Part shown: positions 1-11,009 of the stretch, one piece after another
How the letters are laid out: each line of letters begins with the position of its first letter
How positions within the stretch are numbered: the stretch's first letter is position 1
From: Camellia lanceoleosa
Lineage: Eukaryota > Streptophyta > Magnoliopsida > Ericales > Theaceae
Assembly: GCA_025200525.1 (NCBI GenBank)
Contig: CM045770.1
Coordinates: 85,646,084-85,710,083 of the forward strand
Direction: 5' to 3'
DNA length: 64,000 nucleotides
Translations under genes and position numbers: made by a program
The notes under the pieces: generated by a model
Told to the model about the DNA's origin: nothing
Seen by the model: only the letters and a program-made list of their open reading frames with translations
Databases searched by the model: none

Positions 1-595
1 TCGTTGAGATCGCTTGTTGGTTACACCATTGTTTCCCGGTTAAAACCTTCCCTCTCTCCGTATGAAATCGTTGAGATATGCTTGTCGGTTACACCATTGT
101 TTCCCGGTTAAAACCTTCCCTCTCTCCGTATGAAATCGTTGAGATCTGCTTATTGGTTACACCATTGTTCACCGGTTAAAACCTTCCCTCTCCGTATGAA
201 ATCGTTGAGATCGCTTGTTGGTTACACCATTGTTCACGGTTAAAACCTTCCCTCTCTCCGTATGAAATCGTTGAGATCGCTTATTGGTTACACCATTGTT
301 CACCGGTTAAAACCTTCCCTCTCTCCGTATGAAATCGTTGAGATCGCCTGTTAGTTACACCATTGTTTCCCGGTTAAAACCTTCTCTCTCTAGTATGAAA
401 TCGTTGAGATCGCTGTTGGTTACACCATTGTTTCCCGGTTAAAACCTTCCCTCTCTCCGTATGAAATCGTTGAGATACGCTTGTTGGTTACACCATTGTT
501 CACCCGGTTAAAACCTTTCCTCTCTCCGTATGAAATACGTTGAGATACGCTCTGTTGGTTACACCATTGTTTACCCGGTTTCGACCCTTTCTTCT
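1..595 (+). repeat. Tandem array, about 67-bp unit, in retroelement 3' UTR
   Basis: About nine head-to-tail units share the core words 'ggttacaccattgtt', 'cggttaaaaccttcc' and 'tatgaaatcgttgagat'. The array is cut by the window start. It lies upstream of a polypurine tract and an LTR start, so it occupies the 3' UTR of the element whose LTR begins at 1058. Units differ most at one spot, read as gatcg, gatacg, gatctg or gatatg, the same word swap seen between the two large blocks of the window. Known family behaviour: Tat/Ogre elements often carry tandem arrays in this position. Confidence 0.85.
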
Positions 596-700
596 CTTGC
601 GTGTGATACGTTGAAAAACTTACCTTTCCTCTCTTGCGTGTGATACGCTGAGAGGTTTACCTTCTTCCTCTCTTGTGTGTGATACGCAGAGAGATGTCTT
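596..700 (+). repeat. Degenerate short tandem repeats
   Basis: About three shorter units built on 'cttgcgtgtgatacg' followed by 'gagaggtttacctt'-like sequence. They continue the 3' UTR array with a diverged, shorter period. From 700 to 1045 I see no further repeats or coding potential. Confidence 0.6.
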
Positions 701-1045
701 ATGTGAGACTCCGGGTACTCTCGATAGTCACTTTAAGCCTTCTCCGTGTGAGACGCAACGAGAATTGAATAATTCTCCGTATTCCTAACTGCATGAAATG
801 TAGTTGTTGCTTTGCATTTTTGCTTAAAACTGTTGCATCTATTTGTCAATACTTGCATCATTACAGCTTGCTGCATTTGCATGATCACCTGGCTCTGTGC
901 ATATCTTTTGCATTTTGCCCCTGCCTACGGGCACACATACCTATTCATCTTGTATGTTTGTCTAAGTCTTCGGCCTTGTCAAAAATGGGTCGTCTCTAGG
1001 CTTTGACATTCACTCCCGTCATTGTTATGACTTCCGAGTTACGTC

Positions 1046-1057
1046 AAGAGGGCAAGC
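1046..1057 (+). other. Polypurine tract of Tat/Ogre-like element
   Basis: The purine-rich run 'aagagggcaag' lies directly before the LTR start 'tgtagacacccc'. The second block shows 'cgaaagaggggaac' at the same place. It would prime plus-strand DNA synthesis, and it marks the downstream LTR as a 3' LTR. Confidence 0.65.
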
Positions 1058-1648
1058 TGTAGACACCCCATTTTTGACCGACCTTAAGACTTCGAGCGTC
1101 ACCGATTGGCGCTTCGGTGATGTTGCATCTTGTGCTTTCGTTGAAGTCTCGAGTTGCGGCCGTCATGCCTCCGGACTTAGAACTTTCTTCTCTACCTTGT
1201 CTCGGTTTGCGAACCGGGCTCGGTTTTCTCTGTTTTCTTTCTAAGGGAAGAGTGGTCCGTAGACTATCTCCGGTGGCCGTGAGCTACTTTTTCGTGGCCG
1301 TAGGCCATTTTTCCCATTTCGAGCCGGTTCGGTTTGAACCGTTAGGCCGTGTGCCTCGGTTGGGACCCCAACCATCTCCGATTTCTCGGTTTTTGGCATG
1401 CATCTCATTTACTCCCATTTAAGGGACATTGGGGCTCGAGACCCACTTGGCCGAACACCACTTAGGTGCCTCTGACCCATTTCGGGACCCGTAGCGGTTT
1501 TGGCCCCCGAGCTTTCGTTTTGCATCGGTTTTTGTTCAAATTTGGCAGGTACCTCTGTTTCATCATTAGAGAACACTGCGGTCTCGGATGCCCACTTAAG
1601 TGGTAGAACAAAATCTTTCTTTTTGCCCTCAAAATATCTAAATATTTT

Positions 1649-1676
1649 GCCCTCAAAATATCTAGATATTTGAGGC
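1649..1676. repeat. Near-perfect palindrome upstream of LTR TATA box
   Basis: Arms 'gccctcaaaatat' and 'atatttgaggc' flank the centre 'ctag'. A partial direct copy, 'gccctcaaaatatcta', starts about 25 bp earlier. It lies 23-50 bp upstream of the TATA box and is unchanged in the second block (near 47192-47219), so it may be a promoter element. Confidence 0.6.
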
Positions 1677-1698
1677 AAGATATTTTTCACCCTTTTGG

Positions 1699-1706
1699 CT
1701 ATAAAA
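1699..1706 (+). promoter_or_regulatory. TATA box of the Tat-like LTR
   Basis: 'ctataaaa' is followed by a pyrimidine- and CAA-rich leader, as expected at the U3/R border of an LTR. The same box is at 47240 in the second block. Confidence 0.6.
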
Positions 1707-2894
1707 CCAGCAGCTCCCAGCTGGTTTGGGGTTGAAAAAAATCCTTTGAAGAGCTGCTCTTCCAATTCCTCCATTTCCATAGCAAAAAAGCTCCAAATTT
1801 CTTCAAGTCTTGCATTATTTCTTCACCAACACCAAGCCTCACTATCTCCACTACCATTCTAGCAGCAAGGAAGTGTTTTTCAGAGGTTAAGAGTCAACAA
1901 ATTCAAGTCAAGAAGCAAAGAAAGAAAGATCTTCAAGGGTAAGCATTCAAATCCAACTTTTGTAGCATAATCTTGAGTCAAATTTTTACCCTATTTCCTT
2001 TTGTTTTTGGGGCTCCGACACCTACTGGTTTTAGGCTTATTTTGATCCCCTCTACAACTTTTTAGAAGGGCTCAACTTCATTTGGTGTCTCCATGATACA
2101 CTTCCTTCAATATCCATCTTGTATGTCACCAATTTGCATGCTAGTTTTAGCCTATTTGCATTTGTTTTTGGGGCTCCGACCCCTACTGGTTTTGTGCTTA
2201 TTTTGAGCCCCTATACAATATTGTAGAAGGGCTCAACCTCATTTGGCCATTCTATATACCACCTCTCTTGGAAATTCACTTTAGGCCCTAAATCTTGCTC
2301 ATTTTGTAGCCTTTTGTGCTTATGGTTTTGGCTCTTGGTCAGAGCTAAGAGGGGTCTTATTTTGACCCCCTCTACATGTTTCATGAAGAAAGTTTTGTTA
2401 TTTGATGTATGCTTTGCATGTCTCTCATTATAACCTCTTTTGAGCTCCATTTCGCATGGAATTGTTAGCATGTTTGCATACTGATTTTGGGGTTTCCATA
2501 AACTGTATATATGCTTATTTTTGGGCCCTCTTCAAAGTTGTAGAACTGAGTTTTTGGGTTTGAGCATTGTACATATCACTTGCTTTGTAATTCCCCTCTT
2601 TTACCGTATTTTTGCAAGCTTTTGTTTCCATACTTGTGATCATAATTTGGCCATGTTTTGTGCTGGAAAAGTGCTATTTTTTTGGGCTGCCTTGCTACTG
2701 TTCTTGTTGCCATAATCATATTTTGCATGTATAGCATGGCTATAGGCCATTTCGGGGCTTAATTTCACATTTTCGGGATGATTGCATGCTTCGGGTGTCA
2801 TTTCGAATTGTTTCGGGGCTGTTTCCCCCTTCATTTAGGTGCTGAAATATGGTTTGCATGCTTGCATATCATTTCCCATGTCATTTCATGCCTT

Positions 2895-3995
2895 AATGCA
2901 TTGTCTCGGTTTGCGTGCGGGTGTGCATCATTTAAACACTTCATTTTATCGGCGACTTATGTGTGTGGGCTGAGGCCCTCTCATGTTAGCGTAAGCCCAA
3001 TTCGCATTCCGTATGCCATTTCATGCCTTGGGCCATTCCTCGGTTTGCGTGCGTGTGCGCGCATTTGAACACTTCATTTTATCGGCGGCCTATGTGAGTG
3101 TGGTTGAGGCCCTCTCATGTTGGCGTAAGCCCAATTGCATTTTCATGCTTGTATGCCATTGCCTCGGTTTGCGTGCGTGTGCCGCATTTGGCACTTCTTT
3201 ATCCGGCGGCCTCCTATGTGGCGGTGAGGCTCTCCCATGTTGGTGTAAGCCCATCGTTGCATTAGTATGCCATTACGATTTTCCATCACATCACGCCTCG
3301 GTTTGCGTGCTGTGTGTGCGCATTTGGCTGCCGGTTAATCGATTTTCGTTTAAGCCGCCTCGGTTTGCGTGCTGTGTGCGCGCATTTGGCTGCCGGTTAA
3401 TATCCGATTTGCGTTTTATCATCGCCTCGATTTGCGTGCGTGGCGCGCATTTGGCTGCGGTTGTATCCGATTTGCACTTCATACCATTGCCTCGGTTTGC
3501 GTGCCGTGTGCCGCACGCCGAGCTACTTGATTTATCCGATTTGTATTTCATCATCGCGCCGGTTTGCGTGCGCGTGTGTGCCGCATTTGGCTGCCGGTTT
3601 ATCCGATTTGCATTTCATATCATCGCCTCGGTTTGTGTGCCCGTGTGCCTGTTTGAAACGCCGGTTTATCCGATTTGCACTTCACGTCATCGCCTCGGTT
3701 TGCGTGCGGTGCCGTATTTGAAACGCCGGTTTTATCCGATTTGCACTTCATATCATCGCCTCGATTTGCGTGTCTGTGGGCGCGCATTTCGAGGCACTTC
3801 GGTTTTACCCGACTTACATTTCGCATCATCGCCTCGGTTTGCGTGCCTGCGTGCACGCTTTTCGAGGCATCTTATTTTTCTCTCATTTTCATCCGAATTG
3901 TGCATACTAGGTTGTATCTTAGATTGCATTCATGCATTACCTCAGTTTGCGTGCCCGTGTGCACGCATTTCGAGGTTGCTCATTTTCATGGCATT
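2895..3995 (+). repeat. GC-rich tandem array inside the Tat-like LTR
   Basis: About 13 units share the core 'cctcggtttgcgtgc', usually followed by 'gcatttggctgccgg' and 'tatccgatttgc'. The first units are spaced 115-140 bp, later ones 62-75 bp. The long open frame across this stretch (3013-4179) comes from the repeat and has no family resemblance. The array stands out against the AT-rich surroundings and is CG-dense. Confidence 0.85.
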
Positions 3996-3999
3996 GTGC

Positions 4000-5603
4000 A
4001 TGCTCTATCACATGTTTGCTGCATTTCATGCATATCATGCATATTGCACGGGAAACGAGTTATATTCCGTACTCAGAGTGACGGAGTGTGTCTCAATTCC
4101 CAAGTCACCGACACTCCGGATTACCCATGATGGAATTAGGTTTTGTTGTAGCATTCACTTACATTCATCCCTACATTGAGTTGTGCAATTCGGCTCCTCG
4201 GCCATCATGCATCGATATGCGTGATTGGTGGCACGAGGATCGAGGCATGCATATATTTGTGAAATACACTGCTTTGCCCTTTTCCTGCTCTCTGTTGCGA
4301 CAAAATGAAGAATCGTGACTTTCAGGAGTTTGTACGCATTTAGAAACATTGCAAGCGAGGCAAATTGGGGCATCGGTGGATTTCCGCGCATGACCAGCAT
4401 ACATCATTCATCGAAGCAAAGCGGGTCCACGGCTTGCACGCCCGATTCTGCTTTTATTAATTAATTTGTCAATTAATTAGAAATTTGTATATTTATTTCG
4501 GATGTATATTCTTTTATTGATTTGTATATTTATTCGGACCCTCTGCGCGAGGGCATAAATGTAATAAGGGTGCGTGAGTGTGATGTATGTCTTCCAACCC
4601 CCATTTCTTTCTCCCTTTTATTTATCCGCTTACGATGGTTAGATATAGGGCATATTTCGATTAAGCATCTGATGTAATGACATGTTTGCATCATTCATCT
4701 GTATTACGCATACTCGGCGCATCATACTAGCTGCATACGTATTTCGATTCCAAATTGAATATATGATAGCTGTTGCATCTCACATGCCATCTTTAGAATA
4801 GCCGAGCCTACTATAGTTGCATTTTGCATGTGTTGCATTAGGCAATTCTGTATACTTAGGATCATGCATGATTTCTAATCAGTTTTCTGTTTTGGCTTGG
4901 AGTACTCGGTGAGTTTTATGCTTTAGCATCCTTGCATGCGTGTGAGTGTTGCCATGATAGCATGGTTACCATGAGGCTAAGTGCTTATATGATATAACTG
5001 CCTTGAATGCCTGTGGGTGGAGGTTGAGTTATCTGAATTGGGACAATTCATCAACTGTTTGTTTTAAGCCCACTAGATAGTGGCAAAATCATGTTTTCTA
5101 AGCCCACCTGAGGGTGGCAAATCCGCATTTTAGCCTACCTGCGGGTAGCACCATCACACCATTTTCAAATAAACAAACATGAAAGATTTTGTTCCAATTG
5201 AGACCCGATCTATACTTGTTTCTTGAGCATCACATAGTAACCTAGGCTAATAATGAATAAGAACTCACAAAGTTTTCAAAAGCAGATATCATGGTTAGTA
5301 GAGGCGGTCTTTGGCCGGCGAGAATGCTCACGATGTGACCTTCCCTAATCGTACCCAAGTTCGAGCCAACTTTGGTGATGCCGGACACGTGGCCTTCCGG
5401 CCGAGTCGGGGTTTCCTAAATTTCCCATTTTTAAATAATTGGGTGGCGACTGTTATCGCAAAGCGATCCATGTTTGGCACTTCTTTCAAAAAATCTGTTT
5501 TCTTCAAAAGCGATTTGCGAATTTGGACTCTTTGGTTCAAGATTTAGAACCGCAACAAAATCGAGTCCGAACTGTAGCGAGGTCCCCCGCGGGCGTTGTT
5601 ACA
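4000..5603. other. Non-coding distal part of the Tat-like LTR
   Basis: Apart from the LTR end signals, this stretch has no coding or repeat structure that I can support. Near 5435 it carries 'gggtggcgactg', close to the end-of-LTR wording known from Tat/Athila-type elements. Confidence 0.5.
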
Positions 5604-7370
5604 GGCACATGGGTTCGTTTTTAGACATTTTTATTAGTGTATTTGGAACTTTCTCATTTTATTTTGGAGTATTGGTTGAGGTGGTAATATGATAGTAAAG
5701 TAAGATTGGACCAAAAGTTTTAATTAGAATAATTTGTCTGCGACCAGCTGCCACTCTTTTGCCCTTTCCTTTTTCCACACTTTGAATTTGGATATGAGGT
5801 TAGAACCATTGGAAAGCTTATTTCCGGGGCTTCAATTTAGACACAAGAACGACCAAAAACGGAGTCCGGATGGGAGAGTTATACCTGTTCGAAGTTTAAA
5901 TGTCGTGTTGAAAACGGTACGCTCGAGCAGGAATTCCTCCGCTCGAGCAGGAATTCTGAGACGATAGCTTTAAAAACAGGATTTTTGGGTCATTTCTTAT
6001 ATTTTCTTCTTCCCTCTTCCTTCCTCCTTGCCTAAGTCCGAAACCCTAACTCTCAAACCTTTGATTTCATCCATTTTTACCAACAATCCACTATGGAACG
6101 TGCATCAAGGGTAAAGGAGAAGTGAAGATCAACTTTTCCAACCGATTAGATTTTGGGATTTGAGAGGATCGTTCAACCTAGCTTCTTTGCTTCTAATTTG
6201 AGGTAAGGGTTCTCTTAGCCTTGAATGTTTATGATTCAAAGTGATTTTTGTTGGTACTTTGGGATTTTGTTGACATTTTGGAATCTTGAGTTAATTATGG
6301 GTTAGGGACACTTATGGCTTAATGTTTATGCACAATTGGGGCTCCACTTTACTTCTTAAGGATGTTGTATGTTTTTAGCATATTGGCATATAGTAATTGT
6401 TGATTTGGCGATTTCACTAAGAAAAGAGGAAAACCCCCAATTTTCTTGGAAACCCTAGGTTGATTAATGATGATAATCAATGAATTGGCTCAAGTTAAAA
6501 GTGGAGTAATGAAATTGAAGTATTGAATTATGTGTGTTCAAGTTGAATTGGAATTTGGGAATGTTGAAAATTATGTTTAGAATTTGCGAATGAACTTTAT
6601 TATAAATGTTAGAATTCATGCTATCATGTAAAGGAAAAATTAGGGAAATAATCTATTAAAGATATAGATGATATGAACTTGGTTTTAGAATGTTGAAATA
6701 GGATTCAAGGATTTATTGTGAATTATGTGAAGTTGCAAATGGTATTGATGAACCAAGTGATGCTAACTTTGTTGGATAATGTTGTATTGAATAATATTGG
6801 AAATTGAATGGTGTTGTACTATGATGTATTGTGTAGGGTCATTCTGAGGGTGGACCAAGCATCTGAACACTGTGAGTAATAGTACCTCAAAAATATGTTA
6901 TTTACCGTTAATCATTATTGTTATTGACATTCTATCCTCCGTGAGCTAATATGTTAACATGTGTGTTGATTGAGAATTGATGTGAACATTAAAAGAGTGA
7001 TCACACATCGGTATGACTCTGAACCTCCTCTGTATTTTGGTTATGGCTAATGTTTATTATTAATGTACCATCCTCAATTACTCGAACTTACGCATAAAAA
7101 TTGCATACAAACTATTAACAACTTTGTGAAGTTGGTTAGCGAAAGGAATTAAGTATCAATAACAACATTACATGATTCATGCTATGATATGAAGCTGTTA
7201 CGACCTATTGATGTGATTATGTGTATTATGAAATTATAATATCTCGTATCTGGAATGTGGTTCCTTTTGCTAACAAATATCGATAGCGTTACATTAAACT
7301 TATATTACCGATGGTAATGCATGTGAATAATGGGAAGAATATATATACTTTCTGCATAATTATGAAGTTA

Positions 7371-9709
7371 ATATGTGTCACGACCCAAACCCGGCCCTAT
7401 GGGTTTAGCAAATGGCGATGTCAGAGATTACGAAGGCTTTCTTTGAAACGATATCTGATTAAGCAATCTGCGAACTGGCGGAAGCCAATCTGATAAGTAA
7501 CTAGTGTCTATTGAAATTGTGAAAATCATATGCCAAAAACATTTTCATGCATTCATACGATCTGATCTACATACGATCTATACAATCATATACAAACATT
7601 GATCTGAGGACCTAATCCTCGATACTTGATCTGATAAAAGCGATGAGCGTCTATCTGATAATACAAAAGCGGTGAGGAGGCGGTGGAGACAATAAAAACA
7701 CCCCAAGCCATAGCATGGCAACTCGGAACCTCACAGTGCGGCACATAGGCTGGCTTGACAAAGCGGGGACCAACCCAGCTCCTAGCTCCGATGCAGCTGA
7801 GAACCTACATATATATATAAACAGTGAGCTAAAGCCCAGTGAATAACACAAAGCGTAAAGAGGTTATGAATGAATGTCCTTACAGTGATGAAAACAATTC
7901 ATTAAACGATATTGATCTTCGATATTTGATCAATCGGTCATATGTGGTACACCCATTAGCCTATAAGCATGAGGTCCAAAAGGGCCGGTCTTATGAACCT
8001 AACGGTATTGATGGCCATCAATCGATGCGATATGGTTCCACAAAGAAAGCCGTGAGCTCATATGATATGATAATTGCTAAGGATGCCTGTCTGATTGAAT
8101 ACGGGACATACATTTATTGATAAACAATAGCAGTTCAATAAGCAGTTCGATTCGATTATTCAAAAGATAACCATTTTGAACATATCTTTACACAATTGTT
8201 ACTCACAGAGATTGGGCTAATAGCGACTAGAAGCGCGTCCCAGAACCAACCCTAAGCGGTTAACAAATAGAACACACACTAAGTTTCACGATCGGGAAGG
8301 ATGATAATTAAATCCTAAATTTTCCCGGTGTGGTTCTTTGTCTAAATCTCCATTAAGATGCCTTAAACTAGGCCTAAGAATGCCTAGGATGGGATGAGGA
8401 TGCAAAAATACAGTTGGAAGGCATTTTTCAAAAGTTGCTGGAAACAGGGGTCTCGCTCGAGCGAGCCTTCCTTCGTTTGAGCGAGGTTGCAAAATCAAAG
8501 GCTTCGCTCGGCGAACAATCCTTCGCTCGGCGGTCAGATAAACGATAAAAATCTTGGATGCTCGATTTTTACGCTCGAGCCACCAATACTTCGCTCGGCG
8601 TGGCTCGGAAAGCGTTGGTCGCTCGGCGAGAATCGCCTTCGGCGAAGAAGCCAAATCTGGAATTTCAGTTGCCTTCAACTCAAACCAAGCATTCTCAACT
8701 CAATTCTCGACCTCTTGGGCCCAAATTCTGGAAAATACATCCCAAAACAATGTATAACAAGTTTCAAAAGCCAATTTATGAATTCAAGCCCCAAAGGTGA
8801 GTCAATTAAATCCAAAATTCAAACCCATTTTCAAGAACAATTTCAAAACATACAATGCATGAGTTTTTAACCAAATTCAAGGTTCAAATCTTGCTCTAAT
8901 GGGCTCAATAGTTGGAAAACAAAATGAAGACATGGACTTTGTTAGAAACATGAGCATGCATGTACAATCCACCATGAATTCAACCTCAAAATGCACCAAG
9001 ATGGCCATGCATACATGAATTCAAGCATAATTCACCCTCCTAGCACTAAATCATGGTTTAATCCTACAATCGAGTATGAACCATGCAAGATGAAGCTTAA
9101 AGACAACAAGAAGATGATGATTTCCTTACCTAAGTCTTGTAATTAAAGCCTAGAAGCTCAATTATGCAAATACACTTCAATTTACTTCAAGTCTTCAAAC
9201 AAATCAACAAAAACAAGTCCTCTCTCTCTAACTCTCTTCTTGGTCGGCTAGAGTAAAGAAGAAAGGCTGATGAAATGAATATGTTCAAGTGTATACAAGG
9301 CTCAAAGATGATTAGGTAGTGGCCACTCACCATGGCAAGATCGTAATTAAATCAAACTCTTGGACTAGCTTAATTTAATCTAATTTAGTCATTCCTAATC
9401 GATTTTCAGATAAATATACCATAAAATCACAAATATTCTACTGACTCCAAAACTCTAGCGGTTCCTAATTAGTCGATAAGGCTTTCAATTAGCAGTTTAC
9501 ACATACGAATTCAAACAGATAGTCATTCAATCAAACAGATGCCATATGCAATACAATAAATAAACTTATTCAATTTCAGTTTCGATTTCAATCAGTCCAT
9601 TCAGTACTTCAGTTAATCCAATTATCAGTCATTATCAATTCTGTTTAACAGTAACCAGTAGCTAATTCAGCAGTTTATCGATAACCAGTACGAGGGTTGT
9701 TACAATATG
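7371..9709 (-). mobile_element. Solo LTR nested in the 5' LTR, with 5-bp target duplication
   Basis: The insert 7376-9704 (2,329 bp) starts 'tgtcacgaccc' and ends 'gggttgttaca' on the plus strand. It is bounded by the direct repeat 'atatg' (7371-7375 and 9705-9709). The 3' LTR of the host element keeps the empty site 'taatatgttatgatg' near 15876. I place it on the minus strand because there it reads 'tgtaacaaccctcg' at its start and has the word order 'ttattcact', 'gctcac', 'gtaggttct', parallel to the downstream part of the host LTR. No coding region is present. Confidence 0.9.
8452..8465. repeat. 14-bp perfect palindrome CTCGCTCGAGCGAG
   Basis: This is the intact version of a word that recurs in this solo LTR as 'cgctcggcg' (8504-8640) and in the host LTRs as 'cgctcgagcag' or 'cgctcggcg'. 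In the second block the same spot is scrambled ('ctcgcttcggcgg'). It may be a U3 regulatory box. Confidence 0.5.
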
Positions 9710-9884
9710 TTATGATGATTTCTGGTATGGAACAAAGTGCTGTACGAAACTAAGTGCTACACGTTAGTGGGAGCCATCTCTAGAATCCGTACGAGCCACC
9801 TCTTGAGTCCGTACATATGTGAACGTTATGAGGCCTACAGTGGATTACGTGAAAAATATATTTTGTGAAGTTAAAAAAGATACA

Positions 9885-10195
9885 ACTTGTGAACTATGAA
9901 CTTATGAGGCCAAGGGCCATTTGTGAACTATGAACTTATGTGTCCATGGGCCATTTGTGAACTATGAACTTATGTGGCCTTGGGCCATTTGTGAACTATG
10001 AACCTATGAGGCCAAGGGCCATTTGTAAACTATGAATTTATGTGGCCAGGAGCCATTTGTGAAGTTATGAATCTAAGTGGTCGAGGGCCAATTTGTGAAG
10101 GTATGAAGTTATGAATCTAAGAGGTAGAGGCCAATTTGTGAAGCTATGAAGTTATGAATCAATGAGGCCGAGAGCCAATTTGTGAAATTATGGAT
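9885..10195 (+). repeat. 37-bp tandem repeats in 5' LTR
   Basis: About eight units of 'gaactatgaacttatg' plus 'gaggccaagggcc' and 'atttgt'. The unit partly alternates between two subtypes (gaggccaag, gtggccatg). The 3' LTR has a similar array with fewer units. Confidence 0.85.
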
Positions 10196-10993
10196 ATGTT
10201 CCAAGATAAGGTCTAAGACCATTATAATTAAATACAAATTCAAACTCGTTATGCGAACTCTACATTGGTATTTGAAAGTGTGTTTAATGAAATCCATATT
10301 TTGGATTACGAAATGTTTAGTATGATAAGTATTTTCTGAAATGATAAAAATACTATGAACTTCCGACATGTTTATGATATGATACGTTTTCTGGATAATT
10401 TTCCCCAAATGCCTAGATATGCTACGAAACTCCGAATGTTCAAGATATGACAAGTTCTTTGAATAAGATACCTTGCTATGCATACAGAAACAAATTAACC
10501 ATATGTTCTCTTTATTGATAAATGCACAGATATGTATTATAATTCATGTTGTACATTGAATTGTTATGTGCTATTATTCACTAAGCTTGGCTCACTTTAT
10601 TTTATATATACATTTTTGTAGGCACTCAATCTGGAGGTCAACCTTAACACCGTGGCTTAGTTACCCAGTTGTCAATTAGGAATATCTAAGCTCTTAGGTG
10701 TTGACCATTCAAGTTATGGAGTTTTGCTAAATTATTAATTTGTACCCTAAATATGCATTAATATTGATGTGTATGTAATGTTTATATATATATATATATA
10801 TACATAGCTATCTTTATGTGTTATGTTACATTTGCGATCTGGCATAGTAGTGGTAGCTCAATGGATATTATTTTACAGATTATATGATATTTAATGCTTC
10901 GTTTAGGCCCAATAAGTTATATTCATCGGGTTTTATGTCCATTTACGAGGTGGTCATCTTAAACTTTTAGAGGCGAGTTTGGGGCGTGACAAG

Positions 10994-11009
10994 TGGTATC
11001 GAGCACGAG
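10994..11009 (+). other. Primer-binding site, initiator Met tRNA type
   Basis: 'tggtatcgagcacgag' lies two bases after the LTR end. The usual plant Ty3/gypsy form is TGGTATCAGAGC; here one A is missing within a CAG word, in both blocks. It fixes the 5' LTR end and the element's plus orientation. Confidence 0.75.

Larger units (their letters stand above)
1058..5603 (+). mobile_element. 3' LTR of a Tat/Ogre-like Ty3/gypsy retrotransposon
   Basis: The LTR runs from 'tgtagacaccccattt' to 'gcgttgttaca' (TG...CA ends), 4,546 bp. Such length is usual for the Ogre/Tat group, and the end words resemble those known from that group; the lineage call is inference because no coding domain is in view. A polypurine tract lies just upstream and no primer-binding site follows, so this is a 3' LTR with the element body to the left of the window. 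It contains a TATA box at 1699, a leader ending in a splice-donor-like 'aagggtaagc' near 1937, and a GC-rich tandem array at 2895-3995. Downstream is the broken 5' LTR of another element. Confidence 0.8.
5604..10991 (+). repeat. 5' LTR of the LARD-like element (5'-truncated, with nested insertion)
   Basis: It aligns from 'ggcacatgggttcg' with the 3' LTR at 14128 and ends with 'ggcgtgaca' before the primer site. Removing 7376-9704 plus one target copy restores continuity with the 3' LTR. The missing first part of the LTR should lie left of the window, beyond the Tat-like element. Confidence 0.85.

Noticed and set aside
1..595. CRISPR-like appearance of regular repeats
   Set aside because: Units are contiguous with no unique spacers, and the context is a plant LTR retrotransposon.
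3013..4179. 388-codon open frame
   Set aside because: It is produced by the GC-rich tandem array in the Tat-like LTR. The protein is just the repeat read through, with no known family features, and the matching region of the second block breaks it into pieces.
5311..5967. Several 60-78 codon ORFs
   Set aside because: They lie across the LTR end and the junction with the LARD-like element; frames do not persist in the second block.
8286..8870. Overlapping ORFs of 80-130 codons on both strands
   Set aside because: They fall in the CG-rich part of the solo LTR, overlap in several frames, and have no recognisable protein features.
10109..10483. 124-codon minus-strand ORF, also near 16231 and 55608
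   Set aside because: It reads the antisense of the LTR including the 37-bp repeats. The frame varies between copies, and the composition is not protein-like.
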